From a bacterium (GTDB lineage: Bacteria > UBP14 > UBA6098 > JAFGQG01): a stretch of DNA of 7,461 bases. The notes beneath the pieces are model-generated. The model was not told the origin of the DNA, did no database searches, and saw only the letters and a list, made by a program, of their open reading frames with translations. The DNA lies in contig JAFGGQ010000174.1 in the NCBI GenBank assembly GCA_016930435.1, forward strand, positions 1 to 7,461. Reading direction: 5' to 3'. A program made the position numbers and the translations under genes. Below, piece by piece: positions 1-7,122 of this stretch; the first letter of the stretch is position 1, and every line of letters starts with the position of its first letter.

Positions 1-279
1 ATCATGATTACTGAATGAAGTCTATAATAAATATGTAGGTTGATGTTATGGAAATAAGATGAATGATAAACTCACTAAATTTTACAACTACAATCATCAC
101 TCAACGATACAGGAGAGGCAACCATCCATCCATTCATCCAGTGGAAGTTATGGTAAATTTCAAATAATACCATGCAACTAAATTGCATATGAACCAATTT
201 TACTAATTGACTATCTTTCCCTTACGGCTTTAATAATAGCCCAAAAGAAAGGCTGATCCTTTATTTTATTAAGAAAAGA

Positions 280-308
280 TTGACCGCATCATCATCTGAA
301 CATATATT
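280..308 (+). promoter_or_regulatory. sigma70-type promoter of the NfeD/stomatin/HEAT cluster
   Basis: A -35 box TTGACC (280-285) is separated by exactly 17 bases from a -10 box TATATT (303-308). Each box is one base away from the TTGACA/TATAAT consensus. Transcription would start near 314-316, giving a leader of about 57 bases before the first gene. The position directly upstream of a tight gene cluster supports the call. In Bacteroidota proper the housekeeping promoter has a different consensus, so this match fits better with an organism outside that phylum, if the promoter is real. Confidence 0.55.
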
Positions 309-359
309 TTGAAAGACAATGTAAATTCAACCGGTTTTATTATTCAGGGTAACAGCAAC

Positions 360-365
360 AGGAGG
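360..365 (+). promoter_or_regulatory. ribosome binding site of the NfeD gene
   Basis: A full AGGAGG Shine-Dalgarno sequence lies 6 bases before the ATG at 372. It fixes this start codon and suggests strong translation of the first gene of the cluster. Confidence 0.85.
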
Positions 366-371
366 TAAAGG

Positions 372-818
372 ATGAAGCTTGAGTTGTGGTGGATTTGGAT
401 GGTTTTCGCCGCTGTTTTTGTGATAGGGGAGATGTTCACCGCTGGTTTTTTTCTTTTATGGTTTGGTATTGGAGCTGCAGTTGCCGGGATCCTGGCTTTA
501 GCGGGATTGGGCGCTGGCTGGCAGTGGGCCGCTTTCATAGTAATATCCGGGATTCTCTTCGGGGTCTCCCGTAAATTTGCCGAGAAGTTTACCAGGAAAC
601 AACCGCCCGGAATTGGCGCGGACCGCTTTCTGGGAAAAAAGGGGTTAGTTTTGAAGGATATAGATAACCTGCAGAATAAAGGGCAGGTAAGACTGGATAA
701 AGAAGAATGGCGAGCTGAAAGCGAGGATGGCCAAATTATAAAAGCAGGTGATATAGTGGAAATCATCAAGGTCGATGGCACTCATTTGGTTGTTAAACCC
801 ATCAGTAAAGGAGATTAG
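372..818 (+). CDS. short NfeD-family membrane protein (partner of stomatin)
   Basis: This 148-residue protein belongs to the short NfeD type. Three hydrophobic membrane segments lie at roughly residues 6-24, 26-46 and 50-66, followed by a soluble domain at about 82-146 matching the NfeD C-terminal OB-fold. Family-typical features include the GxxG spacing near residue 88 and the V-x-L...EEWRAES stretch with Trp113. The N-terminal ClpP-like serine protease domain of long NfeD proteins is absent, so no protease activity is expected. The start is set by AGGAGG six bases upstream. The stop is one base before the stomatin start, the same arrangement as ybbJ-qmcA in E. coli. Family knowledge suggests it binds and regulates the adjacent stomatin in the cytoplasmic membrane; that role is inferred from context. 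Confidence 0.92.
   Translation: MKLELWWIWMVFAAVFVIGEMFTAGFFLLWFGIGAAVAGILALAGLGAGWQWAAFIVISGILFGVSRKFAEKFTRKQPPGIGADRFLGKKGLVLKDIDNLQNKGQVRLDKEEWRAESEDGQIIKAGDIVEIIKVDGTHLVVKPISKGD
809..813 (+). promoter_or_regulatory. ribosome binding site of the stomatin gene
   Basis: AGGAG sits inside the last codons of the NfeD gene, 6 bases before the ATG at 820. It favours this start over an in-frame ATG at 775 inside the NfeD gene, and it suggests translational coupling of the two genes. Confidence 0.75.
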
Positions 819-819
819 C

Positions 820-1788
820 ATGGCTGTGCTATATTTCATTATTGCGATAATCTTGTTTATTATGGTTGCCCGGAGCATTAAAATAATCAGGCCGTGGCAA
901 AAGGGCCTGGTGGAACGTCTGGGGAAATACCAACGGACAGCGGATAGCGGATTGACCATCGTGTTTCCCTTTCTCGAACGGATACTTAAGGTTGATATGA
1001 GGGAGCAGGTCGTGGACGTCCCCCCACAAGGGGTGATCACCAAGGATAATGTAGTAGTTGAAGTTGATGCAGTGGTCTATTACGAGGTAACCGACCCGGT
1101 CAAGGTAACCTATAACGTGGCCAATTTTTATACTGCAGCCACAAAGTTAGCACAGACCAATTTGCGAAATCTGGTGGGCGACCTGGCTCTGGATGAATCA
1201 TTGACCTCCCGGGAGGTTATCAATACCAAGCTTCGTGAAATACTGGATGATGCCACAGACAAGTGGGGAACCAAGGTGACCCGTGTGGAACTGCAGCGTA
1301 TAGAGCCCCCTGCAGATGTTACAGAGGCAATGCACCGTCAGATGAAAGCAGAGCGTGACCGCCGGGCGACCATTCTGGAAGCAGAGGGTTTTAAAAAACA
1401 GCAGGTTCTGGAGGCGGAGGGTAAAGCTCAGGCCATCAAGGAAATGGCTGACGCCGAAAAAACCAAGCGAATCCTGGAGGCGGAAGGAAGGGCGGAGGCT
1501 ATTAAGTCCGTAGCAGAAGCCCAGAAGTTCGAGAAACTTACCATTGCTCAGGGCGAAGCGGAGGCCATCGCCAAGGTTTATAGGGCTATTCATGAAGGTA
1601 ATCCCAGTGGCGATCTTATCGCTATTAAATACCTGGAAGCCCTTCAGAAGATCGCCGATGGCAAAGCCACAAAGATTTTCCTGCCACTGGAAACCAGCGG
1701 AATACTCGGGAGCATCGGAGGCATATCCGACCTTTTCAGGGAGAACGCGGAGAGCCCCGATAAGGAATCCAAAGTAAAGGATATCTAA
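820..1788 (+). CDS. stomatin/slipin (SPFH/band 7) membrane protein, QmcA-like
   Basis: The product is a 322-residue SPFH protein of usual length for bacterial slipins (E. coli QmcA is about 305). A single N-terminal membrane segment (about residues 3-17) is followed by the SPFH domain (about 20-175), which includes the conserved VELQRIEPP stretch (156-164). A long charged helix starts at the ERDRRA motif (178-183) and continues as a coiled coil with repeated EAEG units to about residue 250, then a C-terminal oligomerisation region. Such proteins form large membrane-bound rings that organise microdomains and restrain membrane proteases. The ATG at 820 is chosen because it has AGGAG upstream and starts directly with the hydrophobic anchor; a longer form from 775 would add 15 residues lying inside the NfeD gene. 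The tight coupling to NfeD is the expected partner arrangement. Confidence 0.95.
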   Translation: MAVLYFIIAIILFIMVARSIKIIRPWQKGLVERLGKYQRTADSGLTIVFPFLERILKVDMREQVVDVPPQGVITKDNVVVEVDAVVYYEVTDPVKVTYNVANFYTAATKLAQTNLRNLVGDLALDESLTSREVINTKLREILDDATDKWGTKVTRVELQRIEPPADVTEAMHRQMKAERDRRATILEAEGFKKQQVLEAEGKAQAIKEMADAEKTKRILEAEGRAEAIKSVAEAQKFEKLTIAQGEAEAIAKVYRAIHEGNPSGDLIAIKYLEALQKIADGKATKIFLPLETSGILGSIGGISDLFRENAESPDKESKVKDI

Positions 1789-1799
1789 TTATATAGGAC

Positions 1800-2495
1800 A
1801 TGAAGTTAGCCGATTTTTTCAAGCCAAATTTGAGCAAGCTGAGGGATAAGGGCAATTATGAGGCCATTATCGAGGCCTTGATGCACAATGATAAACATAT
1901 CCGTGCTCAGGCTAAGCACATTCTCAAAAGCCTTAATGCCGCTCAGGCGATTGATGCCATTTCCCGTGGTTTGCAGCACGAAGACCGTATCATCCGGAGA
2001 GAAATCGCGGATATTCTGGAAGAAAAGGGTTATCGTCCAATCAAGGAAAGGGAATTGGCGGATTTTTTCTTTGCCCGAACGGATTGGACTCAACTGCTCC
2101 AATTGGGGTCCGCATCCACCGAAACCCTTATCCGGGGTTTATCGGACAAGCATTCATTTGTCAGGCTGGAATCCATAAAGGTACTCATTAAAATAGGAGA
2201 TTTCCGCGCTGCAGAACCCTTCGCGCAGGCCCTCAAAGATTCGGACCTGCGGGTTCGAAAAAAAGCGATTAAAGGACTCCGCCGGTTAGGGAAACCAGCC
2301 CTTGAATATCTCCTTGAGGCAATGTCCTCAGAAAATCCGGAAATACGTGAAGAAGCGGCAATCGCGCTTGGAGAAATCGGGAGTACTAAAGCAATAGGAA
2401 TTCTGGATAATGCGATCAGCGATTCATCCCGGATGGTCAGGGAAGCAGCTCGTAAAGCCCTGGATATGATCTCCTTGATCCGAAATAGAAAATAA
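1800..2495 (+). CDS. HEAT-repeat protein
   Basis: This is a 231-residue soluble alpha-helical protein with no signal peptide or membrane segment. HEAT-like helix pairs can be seen at about residues 20-45, 48-76, 106-133, 137-163, 166-193 and 197-223. The later ones are clearest, with the typical pattern of a short acidic turn followed by VR or IR and an Ala-rich helix (for example DLRVRKKAIKGLRRLG, 149-164). Residues 85-104 (DFFFARTDWTQLLQLG region) resemble the linker found in many bacterial HEAT and PBS-lyase-like repeat proteins. The gene starts 11 bases after the stomatin stop with only a weak AGGA at 1795-1798, so translation probably depends on its neighbours. No catalytic motif is present. 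A scaffold or adaptor for the NfeD/stomatin assembly is an inference from position only. Confidence 0.88.
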   Translation: MKLADFFKPNLSKLRDKGNYEAIIEALMHNDKHIRAQAKHILKSLNAAQAIDAISRGLQHEDRIIRREIADILEEKGYRPIKERELADFFFARTDWTQLLQLGSASTETLIRGLSDKHSFVRLESIKVLIKIGDFRAAEPFAQALKDSDLRVRKKAIKGLRRLGKPALEYLLEAMSSENPEIREEAAIALGEIGSTKAIGILDNAISDSSRMVREAARKALDMISLIRNRK

Positions 2496-2585
2496 CCCGA
2501 AAAGGGAAGAGTGAACTTTCCTCATAAAAACATATTAAATGCGTAACCCCAACATTAAAGACTATGCGCGGAAGGTGAACAGCAG

Positions 2586-3929
2586 ATGATAAAATCCCTT
2601 TTTAAAGCTATTATAATACTTTTTGTTGTGTTTACGGTGAATCCCTTTTTCTCCGGTTGCAGTGATGATTCCGATCCCACAGGGCCAAATGGTAACGGCG
2701 ATGGAATTACCGTAACCGTTACTCCTAACTCACTGGAATTGCTGTTGGGGAACACTCAGCAGTTCAATGCTGAAGTTTCGGGAACTACAGATACCAGGGT
2801 TAACTGGGAAGTTGAAGGGGGAAGCGACTGGGGCACTATCACCGAAACAGGATTTTATTCAACACCCGAGGATTTGCCCGACCCTGCTACCGCAACCGTC
2901 CGGGCGACCAGCGTAGCTGACTCTTCGAAAAACGGTACCGCCATCATTACACTTTTGGAAGATACCAGTGGGTCAAACCTCACCCAGGAAGAGCGGGAAC
3001 TATGCGTGCTTGCCTTCAGCAGTGGAGCAGATGCATCAGCGCTTGCAGAAGATGCCATTTCACTGGGTGTGCAAGCTGTGTGGCTGGCCTCCGAAATCAA
3101 TGGCGGAATGGCTACTTTCACCGGAACCCTGACACAAACTGCCCCCGGTTCCAACTATTGGGTCTATTCATCATCACCATCCGACAGACTGGTTCTGGCA
3201 TATTCAGGAGTACCACAGGTAGAATTTACTTTTACCATATTTGATGGATATACAGAAGGAACTTACGAGGATTTTCTCTATCAACACAATCTGGATTTTT
3301 CGGTTTACCAGGCAGACCTGATCGATGCCCGTATTCAGAGTCAGAAGGACTATGTCCGAAAAAACCACCCGGGATTTCTGGATACCCAGGAATGGAATTC
3401 CGAATACTCGGGATATATAAACGGAACCGTGGTCTATGAAGGGGAAATGGTTGACCTGGTTCTGAACATGTCCGGGGATGAATATGGTTACCTTGAATCC
3501 CCATTCCTTTGGCTGGAATACGATGAGTTCTACACTGGTAGCGCAAACTCCGGGAGAATTTCCATGAGCATTGACGAGCGTATGCACTCAATTCTTTCAC
3601 ATAATAGCGATGCCGGCGAGCATGTCCGGAACAAACAGTTGTGGTCGAATACCACGGCAACCCTGGAGGGGGTTAGTTATGCCTACCAGAACGTTGGCGT
3701 GGCATGGGCCTGGGCTACCGACCTTTATGATTCAACAGGAAGCGGGGTCTATAATGTGGTCATTGACGATAACTACTGGGAAGCCAGCGGAACAATGTTC
3801 AGGGGGGGCGTGCTATGGGGCCAGGTGATGTTCGACGGTCCGGTTATCGAAGGTACACACGGTCCCGAACTGATACTCCGAACCGAAGAGGAAGATATAA
3901 TCCTACACACCCTGATACAATTCCCCTGA
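2586..3929 (+). CDS. lipoprotein with bacterial Ig-like domain
   Basis: This 447-residue protein has a lipoprotein signal peptide: a Lys/hydrophobic stretch (residues 2-22) then FSGC with the lipidated Cys at residue 25. The next residues are SDDSDP and a Gly/Asn/Pro-rich linker. Residues 41-125 match a bacterial Ig-like fold (Big2 type), with the pattern VTPNSLELLLGNTQQF, then VNWEVEGG, then GTITETGFYSTP. The remaining part, about 130-447, is rich in Tyr, Trp, Gly and acidic residues with a beta-strand look; I recognise no family or active site in it. The start follows AAGGTG by 8 bases. It lies 90 bases after the HEAT gene and 14 bases before the beta-helix gene, so it probably opens a two-gene envelope operon. 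A G7 run lies at 3802-3808. Confidence 0.88.
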   Translation: MIKSLFKAIIILFVVFTVNPFFSGCSDDSDPTGPNGNGDGITVTVTPNSLELLLGNTQQFNAEVSGTTDTRVNWEVEGGSDWGTITETGFYSTPEDLPDPATATVRATSVADSSKNGTAIITLLEDTSGSNLTQEERELCVLAFSSGADASALAEDAISLGVQAVWLASEINGGMATFTGTLTQTAPGSNYWVYSSSPSDRLVLAYSGVPQVEFTFTIFDGYTEGTYEDFLYQHNLDFSVYQADLIDARIQSQKDYVRKNHPGFLDTQEWNSEYSGYINGTVVYEGEMVDLVLNMSGDEYGYLESPFLWLEYDEFYTGSANSGRISMSIDERMHSILSHNSDAGEHVRNKQLWSNTTATLEGVSYAYQNVGVAWAWATDLYDSTGSGVYNVVIDDNYWEASGTMFRGGVLWGQVMFDGPVIEGTHGPELILRTEEEDIILHTLIQFP

Positions 3930-3932
3930 AAA

Positions 3933-3936
3933 AGGA
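3933..3936 (+). promoter_or_regulatory. ribosome binding site of the beta-helix gene
   Basis: AGGA lies 7 bases before the ATG at 3944, in the 14-base gap after the lipoprotein stop. Together with the signal peptide that begins at this ATG, it rules out the longer reading from 3815. Confidence 0.65.
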
Positions 3937-3943
3937 TCATTTG

Positions 3944-5731
3944 ATGTTCAAAAAGGGAATAGTGTTTTTTTTTATTTGTTTGCCTATTATTTCAGCTCTC
4001 GCTCAGACAGAGATTTCCGGTGATGTCTGGGGTACCTGGGATGTCTCCGGTTCACCCTACATGGTTACAGATGATATCAATGTTCCTGCGGATAGCGTTT
4101 TGTTGATAATGCCCGGTTGCTCTGTTGTCTTTACAGGACACTTTAAATTCAGGATTGACAGCAATGCCCTCCTCAAAGCCCTGGGGAGGGAGAGCGCACC
4201 TATCATGTTCACCGCCACTGACACCCTGTTCACTGATTCCAGCGGCGGACATCATGGTCTCCGGTTCGATCATTCCGCACCCGGATGCAGCCTCCTCTGG
4301 GTGAAAATTGAATATGGCCAGGCCACCGATTTCGACAATTCTTCCTTCGTCAATGACGATTACGGGGGCGCTATATTCTGCTGGTATTCGGATATACATC
4401 TGAGCCACAGTATCCTCACTCATAATACCGCTACTTTTGGCGGGGGAATAGCCCTTCGATACTCAGACGCTGAAATTATAGAGAATACCCTTATTTATAA
4501 CCGCGTGTATAGCCGTCCTAACCGATCGGGAGGGGGGGGTATTTTCTGCAATTACAGCAATCCCCATATCGCTCGTAACCTTATCCAGTATAACGTTTCA
4601 GAGCGATGGGGAGGAGGCTTTTCCTGCCTGAACTGCACTGAATTTGACTTCGATCAGAACCTGGTGCTGGCTAATAGCGCCGAACACGGTGGCGGCCTGG
4701 AGATCCAAAAATCCCGCCCGAGAATCCTTAACTCTACCATCGCTTACAATAGCAGTATCGGAATTTATGTCTGGGATCGCTCCGACCCCGCTTTCATCAA
4801 CTGCCTGGTATTTAGTAACTGGGGTGAGCAGGGGGGAGTGAGGATTTATGGACACTGCTACCCATCTTTCGTGAATTGCACTATCACAAAGAACACCGGC
4901 GAAGAATACGGTGGCGGGATAAGCTGCTGCGGCGATGCCGATCCCATTTTTATGAATTCCATAATATATAAAAACCGGGACGAAAACGGTGATCAGATCG
5001 GGATCGGGGGATGTATATCTTCCGGCTATCTTGAACCTTGCTCTCTGAACTTTGTACATTGCGCTATCGACACCGGGGGTGTATTCTTCCCGGAGAGCAT
5101 TGCTACCATCATCTGGGAGGGTTTGACGGAGACAGGCAATCCGTTTTTTTCGGACAGCTTTAATCATCTGGGCGGTAGCTCACCCTGTATCGATGCCGGT
5201 GCTGAATACTATGAATATTCCAGACGGGACACTTTATGGGCGCCGCTGACCGATTTCGAGGGCGATCCCCGGCCCATGGGAAGAGGCTGGGACATCGGCG
5301 CAGATGAATCACCTTACACCGAAATTGCTGAACGGGTCGATAGCACCCCCGATGTAATGGAAATCTCGGTTCACCCCAATCCCTTTAATTGCTCAACCGC
5401 TATCTTGTTTGGATTTAGAGGTTCCACTGACATCCCGCTTTACACCGCGTTCTGTGTTGCAGCTACCAGGAACTCGAATTTAAGAATACTTGATATCGGC
5501 GGCAGGGTAGTATTTGAATCCCCTATAGCGTTCGGCCAGCTCCCATTAAGGGGTGGGGGACAGCCTGTTTTTTACCCTTCCAACAAGGGGAGTAGTAGTC
5601 CGGGTGAAATTGGGAACGAAAAGGGTGAGTTTGTTTGGACACCGGAGCCAACGCTGCCCTCCGGGATTTACCTAATCAAGGCCGATTTCGGTGAGCAGTG
5701 CGTTACCGGACGGGTATTATATTTGAAATAA
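3944..5731 (+). CDS. secreted right-handed beta-helix protein with T9SS sorting domain
   Basis: The 595-residue product starts with a signal peptide (FKKGIVFFFICLPIISALA) cleaved after Ala20. Residues 22-105 have the opening typical of parallel beta-helix surface proteins (GDVWGTW, INVPADSVLLIMPG). Repeated short coils follow to about residue 370, each carrying GGG and a pattern like NxxxxxN (GGGIALRYSDAEIIENTLIY is one). An SPCIDAG motif at 413-419 and DIGADE at 450-455 resemble the segment found before anchors in many FCB beta-helix proteins. The C-terminus, from HPNPFN (477-482) to LPSGIYLIKADF and the final VLYLK, is a type IX secretion type A sorting domain. It is longer than usual (about 120 residues) because of two low-similarity insertions. 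The fold suggests polysaccharide binding or adhesion; no lyase catalytic residues were identified. An upstream reading from 3815 was rejected because it lies inside the lipoprotein gene. Confidence 0.9.
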   Translation: MFKKGIVFFFICLPIISALAQTEISGDVWGTWDVSGSPYMVTDDINVPADSVLLIMPGCSVVFTGHFKFRIDSNALLKALGRESAPIMFTATDTLFTDSSGGHHGLRFDHSAPGCSLLWVKIEYGQATDFDNSSFVNDDYGGAIFCWYSDIHLSHSILTHNTATFGGGIALRYSDAEIIENTLIYNRVYSRPNRSGGGGIFCNYSNPHIARNLIQYNVSERWGGGFSCLNCTEFDFDQNLVLANSAEHGGGLEIQKSRPRILNSTIAYNSSIGIYVWDRSDPAFINCLVFSNWGEQGGVRIYGHCYPSFVNCTITKNTGEEYGGGISCCGDADPIFMNSIIYKNRDENGDQIGIGGCISSGYLEPCSLNFVHCAIDTGGVFFPESIATIIWEGLTETGNPFFSDSFNHLGGSSPCIDAGAEYYEYSRRDTLWAPLTDFEGDPRPMGRGWDIGADESPYTEIAERVDSTPDVMEISVHPNPFNCSTAILFGFRGSTDIPLYTAFCVAATRNSNLRILDIGGRVVFESPIAFGQLPLRGGGQPVFYPSNKGSSSPGEIGNEKGEFVWTPEPTLPSGIYLIKADFGEQCVTGRVLYLK

Positions 5732-6401
5732 AATTTCCATGCCCTATATTCCAGTGTTAGGATTGATATTTATCAAATTTTGTAGGTTAGCTATTCACGG
5801 TTGATTATAAACATTGACCTCCTTAATGCAATTCGCAAATGGCGGATTATGGCTTTGACTCTCTGGGGTAAAACTTACACCAAGATCTCGGGATTTCATT
5901 TTGGCGTTCATTGCTTTTGTTTGTTCTTGAACGGCGCGCCACTCCACACACCCAAACACCAACGTAAAGGAGGCGCAGAGTAATTGGCATTGACCTGAGG
6001 GGTCAGGGCGAGGGCTTAAGCGTACCAATATAAAAGAGCGAAACAAATGATAACGTCCCTGAGTATCACTTGCAACTTGATGAGTAACTATTGCCATTGA
6101 AAGGAAAACCTGTAACTTATTAAATACCATATAGTTATAGAATATTTTGTTGTCATAGTGGAAACTCTTGTTAGGTTTGCAATTATGGCAATGATATTAA
6201 AGAACTCCAATCGAAATCAGTTAAGTTATATTTATATTCACTGACACAAAAAACCTTTACTAATTTTCCTTTATGATACAGTTGGTAAATTTCTAAAATA
6301 TTTCCTTTCTAACAAAATAATTTTCATAATCGGAAATTTAAACGCCTCTTGAATACTTCATCAAAGATTGCTTCAATGATTCTAATTAAATATATTTTAT
6401 T
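5732..6401. other. 670-base intergenic region with a GC-richer patch
   Basis: No gene is supported here. No clear terminator follows the beta-helix gene; the palindrome TTGATA/TATCAA at 5763-5776 has a 2-base loop and no T tract. From about 5920 to 6030 the sequence is clearly richer in G and C than its AT-rich surroundings. That patch contains an 8-bp palindrome, GGCGCGCC (5933-5940), and a small hairpin, CCTGA-GGGG-TCAGG, at 5994-6007. A 111-codon antisense reading across 5795-6130 lacks a convincing ribosome binding site or family resemblance. The stretch 6131-6401 is AT-rich with nothing recognisable. A decayed gene or small repeat is possible but not shown. Confidence 0.5.
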
Positions 6402-6860
6402 TTATTCTCTTTTCCACTTTTCATTGATGTCAATAATATTCGTATATTTAGAACCTGGTCCAAAAAACTGTTCATTTTTTTCTACAATTTTTTGTATATA
6501 GTCACGATATTCTGAACGGTAATCTCGATCTTTTAAATAATCTTTTCTTATGCAATATGCTAAACGGTCAACGGAGTTAAACCAATTTTCCAAATCACAA
6601 TTTAATGTATCATTAAGAATATCTTTCAGTTTTTCAGTTAATTTACCTTCATTTTCGTAAATACGAATTTTTGAATTAATAGAATCGACTCTTTCCTTTC
6701 TACTATTCATTTCCGCTTCAATATCTAATAATGCCATTAAAGAATTCATCTTTAATTCATCTCGGACACCTTTAAGTTGCCACCAAGCAACAATAAGAGC
6801 TCCTCCAGCAATTAATACTGAACATATAATAGCAACATTTGCACCATCTGCTAAATCCAT
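6402..6860 (-). CDS. single-pass membrane protein of unknown function
   Basis: The 152-residue protein has one N-terminal membrane segment (about residues 7-27, ANVAIICSVLIAGGALIVAW) and then a mainly helical, charged cytosolic part. A Trp/Phe-containing segment (ENWFNSVDRLAYCI) precedes a basic, Tyr-rich tail ending in NEKWKRE. This layout recalls uncharacterised single-membrane-pass proteins (DUF4760-like) that are common in accessory regions; the match is from memory and not certain. The start ATG at 6860 is preferred because AAGGA (6870-6874) lies 9 bases before it; an in-frame GTG at 6866 would overlap the upstream stop as GTGA but leaves only 3 bases of spacing. It is co-directional with the small gene upstream, 2 bases away, and both are strongly AT-rich (16 G/C of 60 at 6481-6540). 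Confidence 0.75.
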   Translation of the reverse strand: MDLADGANVAIICSVLIAGGALIVAWWQLKGVRDELKMNSLMALLDIEAEMNSRKERVDSINSKIRIYENEGKLTEKLKDILNDTLNCDLENWFNSVDRLAYCIRKDYLKDRDYRSEYRDYIQKIVEKNEQFFGPGSKYTNIIDINEKWKRE

Positions 6861-6862
6861 AA

Positions 6863-7117
6863 TCACTTGTCCTTTTTAAGTAATTCCTTTGCCTTTTCCT
6901 GGTTTTTTAAAGTCTGTTCATTTACTTGGCCCAATTTTATTAAAGAGGCTTGTTCACGCAGTAATTCTTTGAATTGTTCAATTTGAGCCTCTGAGAAATT
7001 TTTATTTTTAAGGTTTGTTATAGCATTATTGAAAATATTCTCAACCTCAATGGTTGATGGTGCTGATTCTATTTTAGAATAGATTTTAATTGCATATTCT
7101 TTTACCGATAATGTCAT
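6863..7117 (-). CDS. small helical protein of unknown function
   Basis: This is an 84-residue, highly charged protein predicted to be all helical, with no signal peptide or membrane segment. It starts MTLSVKEYAIKIYSKIES and ends in a Lys/Glu-rich helix (KNQEKAKELLKKDK). I recognise no family. The ATG at 7117 is chosen because GAGGA (7123-7127) lies 5 bases upstream; a TTG at 7129 in the same frame would add four residues and lies upstream of that site. Its stop is 2 bases from the start of the membrane-protein gene, so the two form an operon. It could be a regulator or partner of that protein, but this is inference from position. No promoter could be called with confidence in the AT-rich 80 bases upstream. 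Confidence 0.72.
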   Translation of the reverse strand: MTLSVKEYAIKIYSKIESAPSTIEVENIFNNAITNLKNKNFSEAQIEQFKELLREQASLIKLGQVNEQTLKNQEKAKELLKKDK

Positions 7118-7122
7118 TTTTT

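Larger units (their letters stand above)
1..371. other. AT-rich leader region without a gene
   Basis: No convincing gene was found here on either strand. The sequence is AT-rich compared with the cluster that follows. It holds a short imperfect CATC-type tetranucleotide run around 122-139 and a 6-bp inverted repeat, ATGCAA at 172-177 and TTGCAT at 183-188 with a 5-base loop. An 8-bp palindrome, AACCGGTT, lies at 329-336 inside the presumed leader. The only other clear signals are the promoter at 280-308 and the ribosome binding site next to the first gene. The repeats are too short to assign a function. Confidence 0.6.

Noticed and set aside
59-181. Plus-strand 40-codon reading starting at ATG 59
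   Set aside because: No Shine-Dalgarno sequence, no recognisable product, and it runs through the CATC tetranucleotide stretch.
344-781. Antisense 145-codon reading opposite the NfeD gene
   Set aside because: It lies opposite a clear family member, has Pro/Ser/Thr/Lys-rich shadow composition and no ribosome binding site.
775-819. Longer stomatin start at 775
   Set aside because: It lies inside the NfeD gene and would place 15 extra residues before the membrane anchor; AGGAG supports the ATG at 820.
1198-1593. Antisense 131-codon reading opposite the stomatin gene
   Set aside because: It is a shadow of the EAEG-repeat coding sequence, whose regular codons leave the opposite strand open.
3815-3943. 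Longer beta-helix protein start at 3815
   Set aside because: These 43 codons overlap the lipoprotein gene in another frame; the signal peptide begins exactly at ATG 3944.
4598-5167. Antisense 189-codon reading opposite the beta-helix gene
   Set aside because: Long, but opposite a well-supported repeat protein with no family resemblance or ribosome binding site.
5812-5997. Direct repeat CATTGACCT (5812-5820 and 5989-5997) as target-site duplication of a small element
   Set aside because: A 9-base repeat is expected by chance about once in a stretch of this size, and no terminal inverted repeats were seen inside.
5795-6130. Antisense 111-codon reading as a gene
   Set aside because: No convincing ribosome binding site, mixed unlikely composition, and its upstream part runs into AT-rich non-coding sequence.
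6358-6379. Hairpin after the membrane-protein gene as terminator
   Set aside because: On the minus strand it can form 9 pairs, two of them G-U, with a 4-base loop, but it is AT-rich and no T tract follows.
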